This document shows, piece by piece, positions 53,878 through 61,931 of a DNA stretch of 64,000 nucleotides; positions within the stretch are counted from its first letter, which is position 1; each line of letters begins with the position of its first letter. The notes under the pieces were generated by a model. The model saw nothing but the letters and a program-made list of their open reading frames with translations, was not told where the DNA came from and did no database searches. Position numbers and translations under genes: made by a program. This stretch comes from Microvirga terricola (GTDB lineage: Bacteria > Pseudomonadota > Alphaproteobacteria > Rhizobiales > Beijerinckiaceae): assembly GCF_011777495.1 (NCBI RefSeq), contig NZ_JAATJS010000002.1:372001-436000 (forward strand), in the 5' to 3' direction.

Positions 53878-54438
53878 ATGGCAGACTTTCCTATGGACCA
53901 GCGCCTCGTTACCGATCTCAAAGCCGCGATCCGCTCGATTCCGGATTATCCGAAGCCCGGCATCATCTTCCGGGACATTACGACCCTGCTCGGTGATGCA
54001 CGCGCCTTCCGCCGTGCAGTGGACGAGCTCGTTCACCCCTTCGCCGGCGGACGTGTCGACAAAATCGCGGGCATCGAGGCGCGCGGTTTCATTCTCGGCG
54101 GAGCGATGGCGCATCAGCTCTCCTCCGGCTTCGTGCCGATCCGCAAGAAGGGCAAGCTGCCGCACGAGACCGTGCGGATTGCCTATTCGCTTGAATACGG
54201 CGTCGATGAAATGGAAATCCACACGGATGCCATCGGCCAGGAAGAGCGTGTCGTCCTCGTCGACGATCTGATCGCAACCGGCGGTACGGCGGTTGCTGCA
54301 ACGCAGCTCCTGCGCCAGATGGGCGCGAACATCGTCGCTGCCTGCTTTATCATCGACCTGCCCGATCTCGGCGGCGCGAAAAAGCTGCGCGATCTCGGGG
54401 TCGAGGTGCGTAGCCTCGTCAGCTTCGAAGGGCACTAG
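53878..54438 (+). CDS. apt: Adenine phosphoribosyltransferase
   Basis: This 186-residue enzyme makes AMP from adenine and PRPP. The start [20 protein letters not shown], the [11 protein letters not shown] segment and the PRPP-binding [14 protein letters not shown] (about 122-135) are standard. The ATG at 53878 or one at 53893 could be used; neither has a strong ribosome-binding site. With mtnP it recovers adenine from methylthioadenosine, and prs at 60267 supplies PRPP. Confidence 0.96.
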   Translation: MADFPMDQRLVTDLKAAIRSIPDYPKPGIIFRDITTLLGDARAFRRAVDELVHPFAGGRVDKIAGIEARGFILGGAMAHQLSSGFVPIRKKGKLPHETVRIAYSLEYGVDEMEIHTDAIGQEERVVLVDDLIATGGTAVAATQLLRQMGANIVAACFIIDLPDLGGAKKLRDLGVEVRSLVSFEGH

Positions 54439-54453
54439 CATTACGAGCGGGCC

Positions 54454-55035
54454 ATGACCGCCGAGGACATGAAAGGTGCTCTCGATTTTCTGAAGAGCGC
54501 CGAAAAGCTGAAAGACACCCTCCGCAGCGGGCACACGTCCGGCGGGCGGCCGGAGAGCACAGCGGAGCATACGTGGCGGCTCTGCCTGATGGTTATCGTC
54601 TTCGCGCATGAACTGCCCGGCATCGACATCGCGAAGCTTTTGAAATTGTGCATCGTGCACGATCTCGGCGAGGCCTTGAGCGGTGATATTCCAGCGATCA
54701 TGCAGAGTGCCGACACCAACAAGAGCGAGCAGGAACGCGCCGACCTCCAGGTGCTGACGCAATCGCTGCCGCCTGCTCAACGCAGCGAAATTCTCTCGCT
54801 CTGGGAGGAATACGAGGCCGCCTCATCGCCCGAGGCCGTATTGGCGAAAGGCTTCGACAAGCTCGAAACCATTCTGCAGCACAATCAGGGTCTTAACCCG
54901 GCCGACTTCGATTACGCCTTCAACCTGACCTATGGACTGAAGCAGACGTCCCGCCATCCGCTGATCGCAAGCATCCGCACGATCCTCGACGAGGAGACGC
55001 GCGCTCATGCGTTAAAGCAGAACCCGAATATGTGA
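54454..55035 (+). CDS. HD-domain phosphohydrolase (YfbR-like)
   Basis: This 193-residue protein has the HD metal site: His39 in STAEHTWR, His69-Asp70 in CIVHDLGEA and Asp135 in KGFDKLETIL. The spacing and GHTSGGRPESTAEHTW resemble the YfbR/HDDC2 deoxynucleoside monophosphatases. It follows apt after 15 bases, so it may trim nucleotides in the same salvage unit. It converges on the MaoC gene with 4 bases between them. Confidence 0.87.
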   Translation: MTAEDMKGALDFLKSAEKLKDTLRSGHTSGGRPESTAEHTWRLCLMVIVFAHELPGIDIAKLLKLCIVHDLGEALSGDIPAIMQSADTNKSEQERADLQVLTQSLPPAQRSEILSLWEEYEAASSPEAVLAKGFDKLETILQHNQGLNPADFDYAFNLTYGLKQTSRHPLIASIRTILDEETRAHALKQNPNM

Positions 55036-55039
55036 ACGA

Positions 55040-56041
55040 TTATCGCTCAGGCCGTCTCTCCCAAAACACCGAGCCGTCGAACGAAATCACCTCTTCGCCC
55101 CGCTGGTTGATGCCGGTGTTGTGGTGGAAGGCGAGCCCCCAGCCCGGACGTGAGGCGGAAACGCGCTTGCTCACCAGCGTCGAGCGATAGGTGATGGTGT
55201 CTCCCGCATAGACGGGCTTGAGCCATTTCAGGTTGGTGAAGCCGGGGGAGGACCCGAGCCGCGCCGGACGCTCGCCCCGCGCGAGCGCTTCCATACGGAC
55301 GTGCTCGCGATAAGCGATCATCTGCTTCATCCAGATGCTGACCGTGTGCCAGCCCGAGGCGCAAAGACCTCCGAACAAACTTTTCTTGGCGGCCTCCGGG
55401 TCCACGTGGAAACGCTGTGGATCGTATTGTTTGGCGAAACGGATGATGTCGTCCGGGTGGAATGTGTAGGAGCCGAGTTCATCGGTCTCGCCCGCCAGCA
55501 GGTCCTCGAGATAGGGATTGGCCGAGATGGCCTGGGTCTCGCGCACGGGCGCCGGATCCGTGTGAGGAGCTGCTGCCGGGATCGCCGGCACCTCCACGCC
55601 GCGACGGGCGAACATGATCCAGTTGCCCTGGGACATGACGGTTTCGTCGTTCTGGTTCAGCAACTCGCCGTGAAACTGAACGAGGCCGATGGTGGGGCGG
55701 CTTTTCGAGGGGCGCGTGTCGAGGATCGTCAGCCGCGACCGAAGCGTGTCGCCGGGGCGGACGGGGCGCATCCATTTGACCTCATCGATTCCGGGCGATC
55801 CCATGGATGTGGAATCGAGCAGCAACTCATCGGCCAGAAGCCGCATGTTGATGGCGCAGGTGTGCCAACCCGATGCGATCAGCGTGCCGACAAAACTATC
55901 CTTGGCCGCGATCTCGTCGACATGAAAAGGCTGCGGGTCGAATTCGCGCGCGAAGGAGATGATGTCTTCCTTCGATACCGAAACAGGACCGAGCATATGG
56001 GTCGAACCGGGCACGAAGTCTTCGAAAGCAAAGCGGGGCAT
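55040..56041 (-). CDS. Tandem MaoC-domain (double hot-dog) hydratase/dehydratase
   Basis: This 333-residue protein is two fused MaoC hot-dog domains, residues about 1-150 and 180-333, joined by a Pro/Ala linker. Each repeats the same pattern: FAREFDPQPFHVD with FVGTLIASGWHT, then FAKQYDPQRFHVD with FGGLCASGWHT. Both halves keep the D-x-Q-x-x-H of R-hydratases, so both sites may be active. It would act on an enoyl-CoA or a mesaconyl-type CoA ester. Single-domain MaoC proteins are the norm, so this is a gene duplication and fusion. It lies downstream of nfi. Confidence 0.88.
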   Translation of the reverse strand: MPRFAFEDFVPGSTHMLGPVSVSKEDIISFAREFDPQPFHVDEIAAKDSFVGTLIASGWHTCAINMRLLADELLLDSTSMGSPGIDEVKWMRPVRPGDTLRSRLTILDTRPSKSRPTIGLVQFHGELLNQNDETVMSQGNWIMFARRGVEVPAIPAAAPHTDPAPVRETQAISANPYLEDLLAGETDELGSYTFHPDDIIRFAKQYDPQRFHVDPEAAKKSLFGGLCASGWHTVSIWMKQMIAYREHVRMEALARGERPARLGSSPGFTNLKWLKPVYAGDTITYRSTLVSKRVSASRPGWGLAFHHNTGINQRGEEVISFDGSVFWERRPER

Positions 56042-56090
56042 GGGCTTGTCTGTCTGGGCGGGAGGCGGCGCGAAGTGGTCCGCGCTCTCT

Positions 56091-56759
56091 TCAAAGAGAA
56101 AACTGTCCGGCGGCGTTGTGCGCCAGACGGATCGGCTCGGGCAATCGGTATTTAGGCGAACATTGCAGGACGAGCGCCGCCGCGCTCGGAATGTCGGCGA
56201 GATGGCCCGGCGAGATAAACATGGGGTTCTTGGCGGTGCGGGTGCGCAAGGCGACGCCGATGGTCTCTTCCTTATGGATCAGGGCCGCGGACGTTCCCTT
56301 CTCCTGCCCAAGTGCTTCGTAGCTCCCGCAGAGAAGCGACTTGCCGCAGCCGATTGTCGGACGCTGCAGCCACAGGCCCATGTGACTGGCGATGCCGATG
56401 CGGCGAGGATGGGCGATGCCCATGCCGTCGAACAGAAACACGTCCGGGTTGCTGCGCAGCTTCTCGAAAGCTTTCTGAAGCACCGGCCCTTCGCGAAAGC
56501 TCAACAGGCCGGGAATGTAAGGGAAAGGCGTCGGCAGCGCGGCGAGCACCGTTTCAACGGGTTCGAAATCCGGAAAGGTCACGACCACCACTGCGGCCTG
56601 GGACCGGTTGTTGCGCACGCTGACGTCGACGCCGGCGACGAGCCGCACCGTGTGGATATCGATGGCTAGGTCGGAGACGACTTCCGATCGCAATTCTTTC
56701 TGAAGGGCGATGGCCTCAGAGGGGGACAAATTCCATGAATGGCGTGCATGGATCTGCAT
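56091..56759 (-). CDS. nfi: Endonuclease V
   Basis: This 222-residue DNA repair enzyme nicks DNA next to deoxyinosine. The motifs VAGVDVSV (metal Asp), PYIPGLLSFREGP (with the Tyr wedge) and FDGMGIAHPRRIGIASHMGL (metal ligands and His) are all present in order. ATG 56759 begins close to the family's start; upstream in-frame residues look non-coding. It is on the same strand as the MaoC gene and a small membrane gene. Confidence 0.94.
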   Translation of the reverse strand: MQIHARHSWNLSPSEAIALQKELRSEVVSDLAIDIHTVRLVAGVDVSVRNNRSQAAVVVVTFPDFEPVETVLAALPTPFPYIPGLLSFREGPVLQKAFEKLRSNPDVFLFDGMGIAHPRRIGIASHMGLWLQRPTIGCGKSLLCGSYEALGQEKGTSAALIHKEETIGVALRTRTAKNPMFISPGHLADIPSAAALVLQCSPKYRLPEPIRLAHNAAGQFSL

Positions 56760-56831
56760 GGGCGAGTTCAATTCCCCCGACCCGCCGGCAGACCGGCAGG
56801 CCCATCCCGCCACGCGAACGACAGCTTCACT

Positions 56832-57011
56832 TTACCGACGCCCCTTCCACCCGGTCTCGTCCGAGCCATGCTTGGCGAAAAGGGCATGGAACGCGGTGAA
56901 CGCGAGGAAGCAGGCCACCAGAAGGGCAATCAGAAGCTCGCCGCTTCCGGGCCCCGGTGACACAAGGGCGCCGCCAACCGTGTAGGCGACATCTTCAAGC
57001 GAATCCTGCAT
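56832..57011 (-). CDS. Small membrane protein of 59 residues
   Basis: ATG 57011 is preceded by GGAGGAG at 8 bases, a strong ribosome-binding site. The protein has a Gly/Pro-rich start and one membrane helix (about 22-42, LLIALLVACFLAFTAFHALF), then a charged tail HGSDETGWKGRR. I recognise no family. It sits between ychF and nfi on the same strand, probably in that transcription unit. Confidence 0.6.
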   Translation of the reverse strand: MQDSLEDVAYTVGGALVSPGPGSGELLIALLVACFLAFTAFHALFAKHGSDETGWKGRR

Positions 57012-57084
57012 GGATCGACTCCTCCATGCAGCAGAAACGCATAACCGATCTGAACGTGTCGCGAAGCTTCCGTTCACAAATCCG

Positions 57085-58182
57085 TTAGTTTGCGAAGCGG
57101 AAGTGCAGCACGTCGCCGTCCTGGACCGTGTATTCCTTGCCTTCAAGGCGAAGCTTGCCGGCTTCGCGGGCTCCGGCCTCGCCCTTCAGGGACACGTAGT
57201 CGCCAAAAGCGATCGTCTCCGCGCGGATGAAGCCCTTTTCGAAGTCCGTGTGAATGACGCCGGCGGCCTGCGGCGCGCGGGTGCCTTGGGTGATGGTCCA
57301 GGCGCGCGCTTCCTTCGGGCCAACGGTGAAATAGGTGATGAGGCCGAGGAGCTCATAGCCCGCGCGGATGACGCGGTTGAGGCCCGGCTCTGCAAGCCCG
57401 ATGGCGTCGAGATAGTCCTTCTGCTCGTCGGGCGCGAGAACGGCGATCTCGCTCTCGATCTTGGCGGAGACGACGACGGCCTTGGCACCTTCCTGTTTCG
57501 CGCGCTCGAACACCTTGGCGGAGAAGGCATTGCCCTGGTCGGCCGAAGTCTCTTCGACGTTGCAGACGTAGAGCACCGGCTTCGAGGTCAGAAGGCCGAG
57601 CATCTGGAACAGGCGCTCTTCCTCGGGCTTGCGCTCGACGGCGCGGGCGGGCTTGCCATCGCGCAGCAGGACGAGCGAGCGGTTGACGAGGTCGAGGGTT
57701 TCCTTCGCTTCCTTGTCGTTGCCCTTGGCCTTCTTCTCGAGCGCGGTGATGCGCTTCTCGAGGCTATCGAGATCGGCCAGCATCAGCTCGGTTTCGATGA
57801 TGTCGATATCGGCCAGCGGGTCGATCTTGCCTTCGACGTGGGTGATGTCCGTGTCCTCGAAGCAGCGCACCACGTGAGCGACCGCATCGACCTCGCGGAT
57901 GTTCGCGAGGAACTGGTTGCCGAGGCCCTCGCCCTTGGACGCGCCGCGCACCAGGCCCGCGATGTCCACGAAGGTGAGGCGGGTCGGGATGATCTGCTGC
58001 GAGCCGGCGATGCCGGAAAGCTTTTCAAGGCGGTCATCGGGAACGGCCACGTCGCCCACGTTCGGCTCGATGGTGCAGAATGGATAGTTCGCCGCCTGCG
58101 CGGCTGCCGTTTGCGTCAGCGCATTGAAGAGGGTGGACTTGCCCACGTTCGGCAGACCGACGATGCCCATCTTGAAGCCCAT
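57085..58182 (-). CDS. ychF: Ribosome-associated Obg-family ATPase YchF
   Basis: This 365-residue protein has the usual YchF length and binds ribosomes, hydrolysing ATP. GLPNVGKST (9-17), DIAGLVRGASKGEGLGNQFL and the non-canonical NVEE in place of NKxD, which allows ATP, are all seen; the C-terminal TGS-like end TIAFGDYVSLKGEAGAREAGK is intact. ATG 58182 is chosen over an upstream frame start inside the pth gene end. The pth-ychF pairing is very common in bacteria. Confidence 0.96.
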   Translation of the reverse strand: MGFKMGIVGLPNVGKSTLFNALTQTAAAQAANYPFCTIEPNVGDVAVPDDRLEKLSGIAGSQQIIPTRLTFVDIAGLVRGASKGEGLGNQFLANIREVDAVAHVVRCFEDTDITHVEGKIDPLADIDIIETELMLADLDSLEKRITALEKKAKGNDKEAKETLDLVNRSLVLLRDGKPARAVERKPEEERLFQMLGLLTSKPVLYVCNVEETSADQGNAFSAKVFERAKQEGAKAVVVSAKIESEIAVLAPDEQKDYLDAIGLAEPGLNRVIRAGYELLGLITYFTVGPKEARAWTITQGTRAPQAAGVIHTDFEKGFIRAETIAFGDYVSLKGEAGAREAGKLRLEGKEYTVQDGDVLHFRFAN

Positions 58183-58186
58183 GGCC

Positions 58187-58810
58187 TTACTCCTTGTTGC
58201 TTTCGGCCTTTTCACCGGGCCGTTTCACGTCCGTCCAGCCTCTCGCCTCCATGGCGAGGTGGACCTTGTTCTGAAAGCTCGCATCCTCGCCCTGGGCGAG
58301 AAGCGGCGCGCCGTCGGCGATGGCGCGGGTCAGATCATCGACCCAGGGCGCCTCCGCCTTGCCGAAATCGCCCAGCACCCAGCCGTGCACGAGGTGCTTG
58401 TGCCCCGGATGGCCGATGCCGAGCCGGACCCGGCGATAATCGTTGCCGCAATGGGCGGTGATCGACCGCAGGCCGTTATGGCCCGCATTGCCGCCGCCGA
58501 CCTTCACCCGAAGCTTGGCGGGCGGGAGATCGAGCTCGTCGTAAAAGACGGTCACGTCCGCAAGCGGGATCTTGAAGAAGCGCTGCGCTTCCGCCACCGC
58601 GCGGCCGGACTCGTTCATGTAGGTCTGCGGCTTGATGAGCAGCACCTTTTCGCCGCCGATCATCGCTTCCGCCGTCTCGCCCTGGAACCGGCTGCGCCAC
58701 GGAGCGGCGCGATGAACGCGCGCGATCTCATCCACGGCCATGAAGCCGATATTGTGGCGGTTTCCGGCATATCGGGCGCCCGGATTACCCAGGCCGACGA
58801 AGAGGCGCAT
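58187..58810 (-). CDS. pth: Peptidyl-tRNA hydrolase
   Basis: This 207-residue enzyme frees tRNAs from stalled peptidyl-tRNA. It shows [18 protein letters not shown] with catalytic His19, [40 protein letters not shown] and the terminal [11 protein letters not shown]. It is 4 bases upstream of ychF. A hypothetical gene ends 5 bases before its start, where rplY is the usual neighbour. Confidence 0.96.
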   Translation of the reverse strand: MRLFVGLGNPGARYAGNRHNIGFMAVDEIARVHRAAPWRSRFQGETAEAMIGGEKVLLIKPQTYMNESGRAVAEAQRFFKIPLADVTVFYDELDLPPAKLRVKVGGGNAGHNGLRSITAHCGNDYRRVRLGIGHPGHKHLVHGWVLGDFGKAEAPWVDDLTRAIADGAPLLAQGEDASFQNKVHLAMEARGWTDVKRPGEKAESNKE

Positions 58811-58815
58811 GTCTA

Positions 58816-59238
58816 TTATGTGTTCCCCTGCGATCGCCTTTCCTCGCGCTCGATCGTCAGCGGATCTGAGCCGAGGGTCTCGCGAGCAATCTTCATGGCG
58901 ATGAGATAGGTGAGGTTGTTAGGCTTCCCTCTCAGGTGCTTTTTCCAGTCCACTGGGTGTATGACTTTCACCTCAATTGCGGCTAGGTCGAGCACGGCCT
59001 CAGGCTCCCGGGGAACTTCAAAACAGGCAAAGGCCGAGCCATTGACGAGGATACTGTAAAAATCTTCACCCTGGTCCGGCGTCCAGCCCACGACCATGGC
59101 GGATCGAAGATCTCCAAATGTTCTCGTCAGCAACGTTCTGAGCAATTGCTGATCCGGATCATTGAGAAGCGACGATTGCGACGCCCGCAGTTGGGCCTCG
59201 ATCTCTCGCTCCATTCTGCTCCCGATCAGCTTCATCAC
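58816..59238 (-). CDS. Hypothetical protein between rplY and pth
   Basis: This 140-residue protein is not recognisable. It has no signal peptide, membrane segment or Cys pair. The middle, [30 protein letters not shown], and [25 protein letters not shown] suggest a small globular alpha/beta protein. Its third-position GC is lower than in pth or rplY, a hint of later arrival. It starts after the rplY terminator and ends 5 bases before pth. Confidence 0.65.
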   Translation of the reverse strand: MMKLIGSRMEREIEAQLRASQSSLLNDPDQQLLRTLLTRTFGDLRSAMVVGWTPDQGEDFYSILVNGSAFACFEVPREPEAVLDLAAIEVKVIHPVDWKKHLRGKPNNLTYLIAMKIARETLGSDPLTIEREERRSQGNT

Positions 59239-59263
59239 CAGAGCCCGATCTCAGTGCGGTCAT

Positions 59264-59295
59264 AAGAAACGCTCCGGCCTTGCGGTCGGAGCGTT
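59264..59295 (-). terminator. Terminator of rplY
   Basis: AACGCTCCG (59268-59276) pairs with CGGAGCGTT (59287-59295), and TTTCTT follows on the minus strand. It separates rplY from the hypothetical gene and pth. Confidence 0.85.
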
Positions 59296-59334
59296 AAAGC
59301 CGTTTCGATGGGCGTAATCGCCCGGTTCGAAAAC

Positions 59335-59955
59335 TTAAGCCTTGGCCGGAGCCGCCGCTTCAGCCGCCGGAGCCGCAGCCTCTTCCTTCATGCCCGACGG
59401 GGCAACGACGGTGACGAGGGTGACGTTCTCAGCGGAAACCGACTTCACGCCCTTCGGCAGCTTGATGTCCGACAGGTGGACCGAGGTGCCGATGTCGAGA
59501 TCGGCGACCGAGGCCTCGATGAAGTCCGGGATCGCGTCGGACGGAACGAGCAGTTCCACCGAGTGCTCGACGATCTGCAGCGTGCCGCCGCGCTTCACGC
59601 CCGGGCACTTGTCCTGGCCGACGACGTGCACCGGCACGACGACCTTGATCGCCTGGCCCTTGGCAAGACGCAGGAAATCGACGTGGACCGGGAAGTCTCG
59701 GACCGGGTCGAGCTGGTAGTCGCGCGGAATGGCGCGGGTCTTCTTACCGTTCACGTCGATCTCGAAGATCGTGGTGAGGAAGTGGCCGGCGAAGATCAGC
59801 TGCTTGGTCTGGTTGAAGTCGAGAGCAATCGCCTCGGCGGCCTGGCCGCCTCCATAGATGACGGCAGGAACTTGGCCTTGGCGACGAACGGCCCGGGCGG
59901 CCCCCTTGCCGGCCCGGTCGCGCGCCACGGCCGTGATTTGCTTAATTTCGCTCAT
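59335..59955 (-). CDS. rplY: 50S ribosomal protein L25 (CTC type)
   Basis: This 206-residue protein binds 5S rRNA. It is the long CTC form, an N-terminal L25 domain (about 1-95, RDRAGKGAARAVRRQGQVPAVIYGG) plus a C-terminal beta domain, with an Ala-rich tail ending AAAAPAAEAAAPAKA. The DFLRLAKGQ and LVPSDAIPDFIEASVADL segments are conserved. Its leader contains a terminator-like hairpin (59982-60012) that could control read-through. Confidence 0.95.
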   Translation of the reverse strand: MSEIKQITAVARDRAGKGAARAVRRQGQVPAVIYGGGQAAEAIALDFNQTKQLIFAGHFLTTIFEIDVNGKKTRAIPRDYQLDPVRDFPVHVDFLRLAKGQAIKVVVPVHVVGQDKCPGVKRGGTLQIVEHSVELLVPSDAIPDFIEASVADLDIGTSVHLSDIKLPKGVKSVSAENVTLVTVVAPSGMKEEAAAPAAEAAAPAKA

Positions 59956-59981
59956 GGTCGTGGTCCTTAAATCAGGTTGCT

Positions 59982-60012
59982 AAAAACCGAAGGCCGCCTG
60001 AAGGCGGCCACG
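59982..60012 (-). promoter_or_regulatory. Terminator-like hairpin (possible attenuator) in the rplY leader
   Basis: GGCCGCC and GGCGGCC (60009-60003 and 59998-59992 on the minus strand) form a 7-bp stem with loop TTCA, extended by CCG/CGG across a small internal loop and followed at once by TTTTT. It sits 27 bases before the rplY ATG, after the prs terminator, so it may regulate rplY or act as a second stop for prs. Confidence 0.5.
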
Positions 60013-60106
60013 GCTTGCGCCCGTGCCTCCAAGGGTGTCGAGCGGGCGCGAGGCGGCTTATAGAGAAAGCGGGCTGCAATTGCAAGGAATGGCGGGCCTC
60101 CCATCC

Positions 60107-60153
60107 TGAGGAGCGCTCGGCGTTGGGCTCAGAAGCACCTAGGGCGCTCCTCA
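60107..60153. repeat. REP-like inverted repeat
   Basis: TGAGGAGCGC (60107-60116) pairs with GCGCTCCTCA (60144-60153). The CATCCTGAGGAGCGC start resembles dispersed palindromic repeats that I recall from rhizobial and methylobacterial genomes. Confidence 0.5.
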
Positions 60154-60211
60154 CCTCTCCCGTGTGGGAGACGTCGAGCGGATCTTGGGCCTCACGCGCC
60201 ACGTCCCGAAA

Positions 60212-60239
60212 GCAAAATGGCCGGAACGAGCCCGGCCAT
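60212..60239 (-). terminator. Terminator of prs
   Basis: ATGGCCGG (60217-60224) pairs with CCGGCCAT (60232-60239), and TTTGCTTT follows on the minus strand, 28 bases after the prs stop. Confidence 0.75.
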
Positions 60240-60266
60240 GACACCTTTGGAACAGTGACGCCTGTC

Positions 60267-61199
60267 TTAGTCGAACAGGCTCGACACCGAGCTTTCCGTC
60301 GCGGTGCGGCCGATGGCTTCGCCGATCAGCGGGGCGATGCCGATGGCGCGGATGTTGTGGGCGACCTTCACGGCTTCCGTCGGCATGATGGAATCGGTGA
60401 TCACCAGTTCCTTCAGGCGGGAATTGGCGATGCGGGAGACCGCGCCGCCGGAAAGCACGCCGTGGGTGATGTAGGCGTAGACCTCCTTCGCGCCGTTGGC
60501 GAGGAGGGCATCGGCGGCGTTCACCAGGGTGCCGCCGGAATCCACGATGTCGTCGAGCAGGATGCAGGACCGGCCTTCGACATCGCCGATGATGTTCATG
60601 ACTTCCGACTCACCAGGGCGCTCGCGGCGCTTGTCGACGATGGCGAGCGGCGCGTCGATGCGCTTGGCGAGCGAGCGGGCGCGCACCACGCCGCCGACGT
60701 CGGGCGAGACCACCATGTGGTTGCGGCCGTCGAGCCGCTCCTTGATGTCGCGCGCCATGAGCGGCACGCTGAACAGGTTGTCGGTCGGGATGTCGAAGAA
60801 ACCCTGGATCTGCCCGGCATGGAGATCGAGCGTCAGCACGCGGTCGGCGCCGGCATTGGTGATGAGGTTCGCCACGAGCTTGGCCGAGATCGGCGTGCGG
60901 CCCGAGGTGCGCCGGTCCTGGCGGGCATAGCCGAAATACGGGAGCACCGCCGTGATGCGGCGCGCCGAGGAGCGGCGCAGCGCGTCGATGATGATCAAAA
61001 GCTCCATCAGGTGGTCGTTCGCGGGGTACGAGGTCGACTGGATGACGAACACGTCTTCGCCGCGCACGTTCTCCTGAATCTCGACGAACACTTCCATGTC
61101 CGCAAAGCGCTTCACCTGGCATTTGGCGAGCGGCACATTGAGATAGGCGGAGATGGCCTCCGCCAGCGGACGATTGGAATTTCCCGCAACGAGCTTCAT
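60267..61199 (-). CDS. prs: Ribose-phosphate pyrophosphokinase
   Basis: This 310-residue enzyme makes PRPP from ribose 5-phosphate and ATP, feeding purine, pyrimidine, NAD, His and Trp synthesis, including the pncB and apt products of this window. The start [19 protein letters not shown], the catalytic loop region [22 protein letters not shown] and the PRPP-binding [18 protein letters not shown] are all present. It is class I and normal in length. A hairpin-rich leader of about 150 bases precedes it. Confidence 0.97.
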   Translation of the reverse strand: MKLVAGNSNRPLAEAISAYLNVPLAKCQVKRFADMEVFVEIQENVRGEDVFVIQSTSYPANDHLMELLIIIDALRRSSARRITAVLPYFGYARQDRRTSGRTPISAKLVANLITNAGADRVLTLDLHAGQIQGFFDIPTDNLFSVPLMARDIKERLDGRNHMVVSPDVGGVVRARSLAKRIDAPLAIVDKRRERPGESEVMNIIGDVEGRSCILLDDIVDSGGTLVNAADALLANGAKEVYAYITHGVLSGGAVSRIANSRLKELVITDSIMPTEAVKVAHNIRAIGIAPLIGEAIGRTATESSVSSLFD

Positions 61200-61352
61200 G
61201 ACGGCTTCTTTGTCTCTGTGTGACCTGAGGAGCTCGCCGCGTCACGTTGTTGCCCCTGCGCGGCAAGGCGCTTGGGTCTTAGCAGCGATAAGAAACCGTC
61301 ACAATATGCGAGAGGCCGCAGATGTGCGGCATTCTCGACTTGTTCAAGGGCG

Positions 61353-61865
61353 TTACTGCGCCGCAACAGGCGCAGGCTCGGACGCAGCATTCGCGGTCTG
61401 GAACGGTGTCTCGGCCTTGGCCGCCGCCAGGAACTCGGCGATCTCGTCCATGCTGGCGCCCGCGAGCTTGGCGAGCGTTTCCTTGTCGAGAGACGAGATG
61501 GAGGCGACCCGCAAGGGGCTCGTGCCCGCGAGGCGCTTCGCGCGGCGCTTCTCCGAATCGAAGACGTCCCACACGTAGGAGACCTTCGTCTCGCCGTCCT
61601 CAACCTCGGTCGAGATGTAGCCGCGCACGCGATAGCGCGCCTGGGAACTCGCGCCGACAAGCTCGACCTTGCGGTCGGTGGCGGCGGTGGACAGCTCTGC
61701 CATGAGCGCCGTCTTCATGGGGGCCGGCGCGCCGTCGATGCTCTCGAGCGCAATGGGCACGCCCTCGGGCGACCCACTCAAGCTGCCGCTCGAGCCGTTG
61801 CAGGCTCCCAGAGCGGCCATCATCATCACGGCGGTAATGCGTCCCACATGCTTTGCAGCAGCCAT
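61353..61865 (-). CDS. Lipoprotein of unknown function
   Basis: This 170-residue protein has a lipoprotein signal (MMMAALGAC, lipobox LGAC with Cys22) and so should be anchored to a membrane in the periplasm. The middle, VELVGASSQARYRVRGYISTEVEDGETKVSYVWDVFDSEKRRAKRLAGTSPL in two beta-rich parts, resembles lipoproteins found in many Hyphomicrobiales; the tail is Ala/Glu-rich. Function is unknown. AAGGGAG lies 6 bases before the ATG. It follows benE on the same strand after 66 bases. Confidence 0.8.
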   Translation of the reverse strand: MAAAKHVGRITAVMMMAALGACNGSSGSLSGSPEGVPIALESIDGAPAPMKTALMAELSTAATDRKVELVGASSQARYRVRGYISTEVEDGETKVSYVWDVFDSEKRRAKRLAGTSPLRVASISSLDKETLAKLAGASMDEIAEFLAAAKAETPFQTANAASEPAPVAAQ

Positions 61866-61931
61866 GGAATCTCCCTTAACTGTTACTCACGTTAACGGGA
61901 TTTTAAGCTTAAGCGGCCCCCGACGTCCAGC

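Larger units (their letters stand above)
59956..60266. other. Intergenic region between prs and rplY
   Basis: This 311-base spacer contains, in order of minus-strand transcription, the prs terminator (60212-60239), a REP-like inverted repeat TGAGGAGCGC/GCGCTCCTCA (60107-60116 and 60144-60153), and a hairpin with a U-tract in the rplY leader (59982-60012). No gene is supported. Confidence 0.65.

Noticed and set aside
61305..61337. An imperfect hairpin between prs and the lipoprotein gene, considered as a terminator of the latter.
   Set aside because: No U-tract follows on the minus strand and the stem has an internal mismatch region, so function is doubtful.
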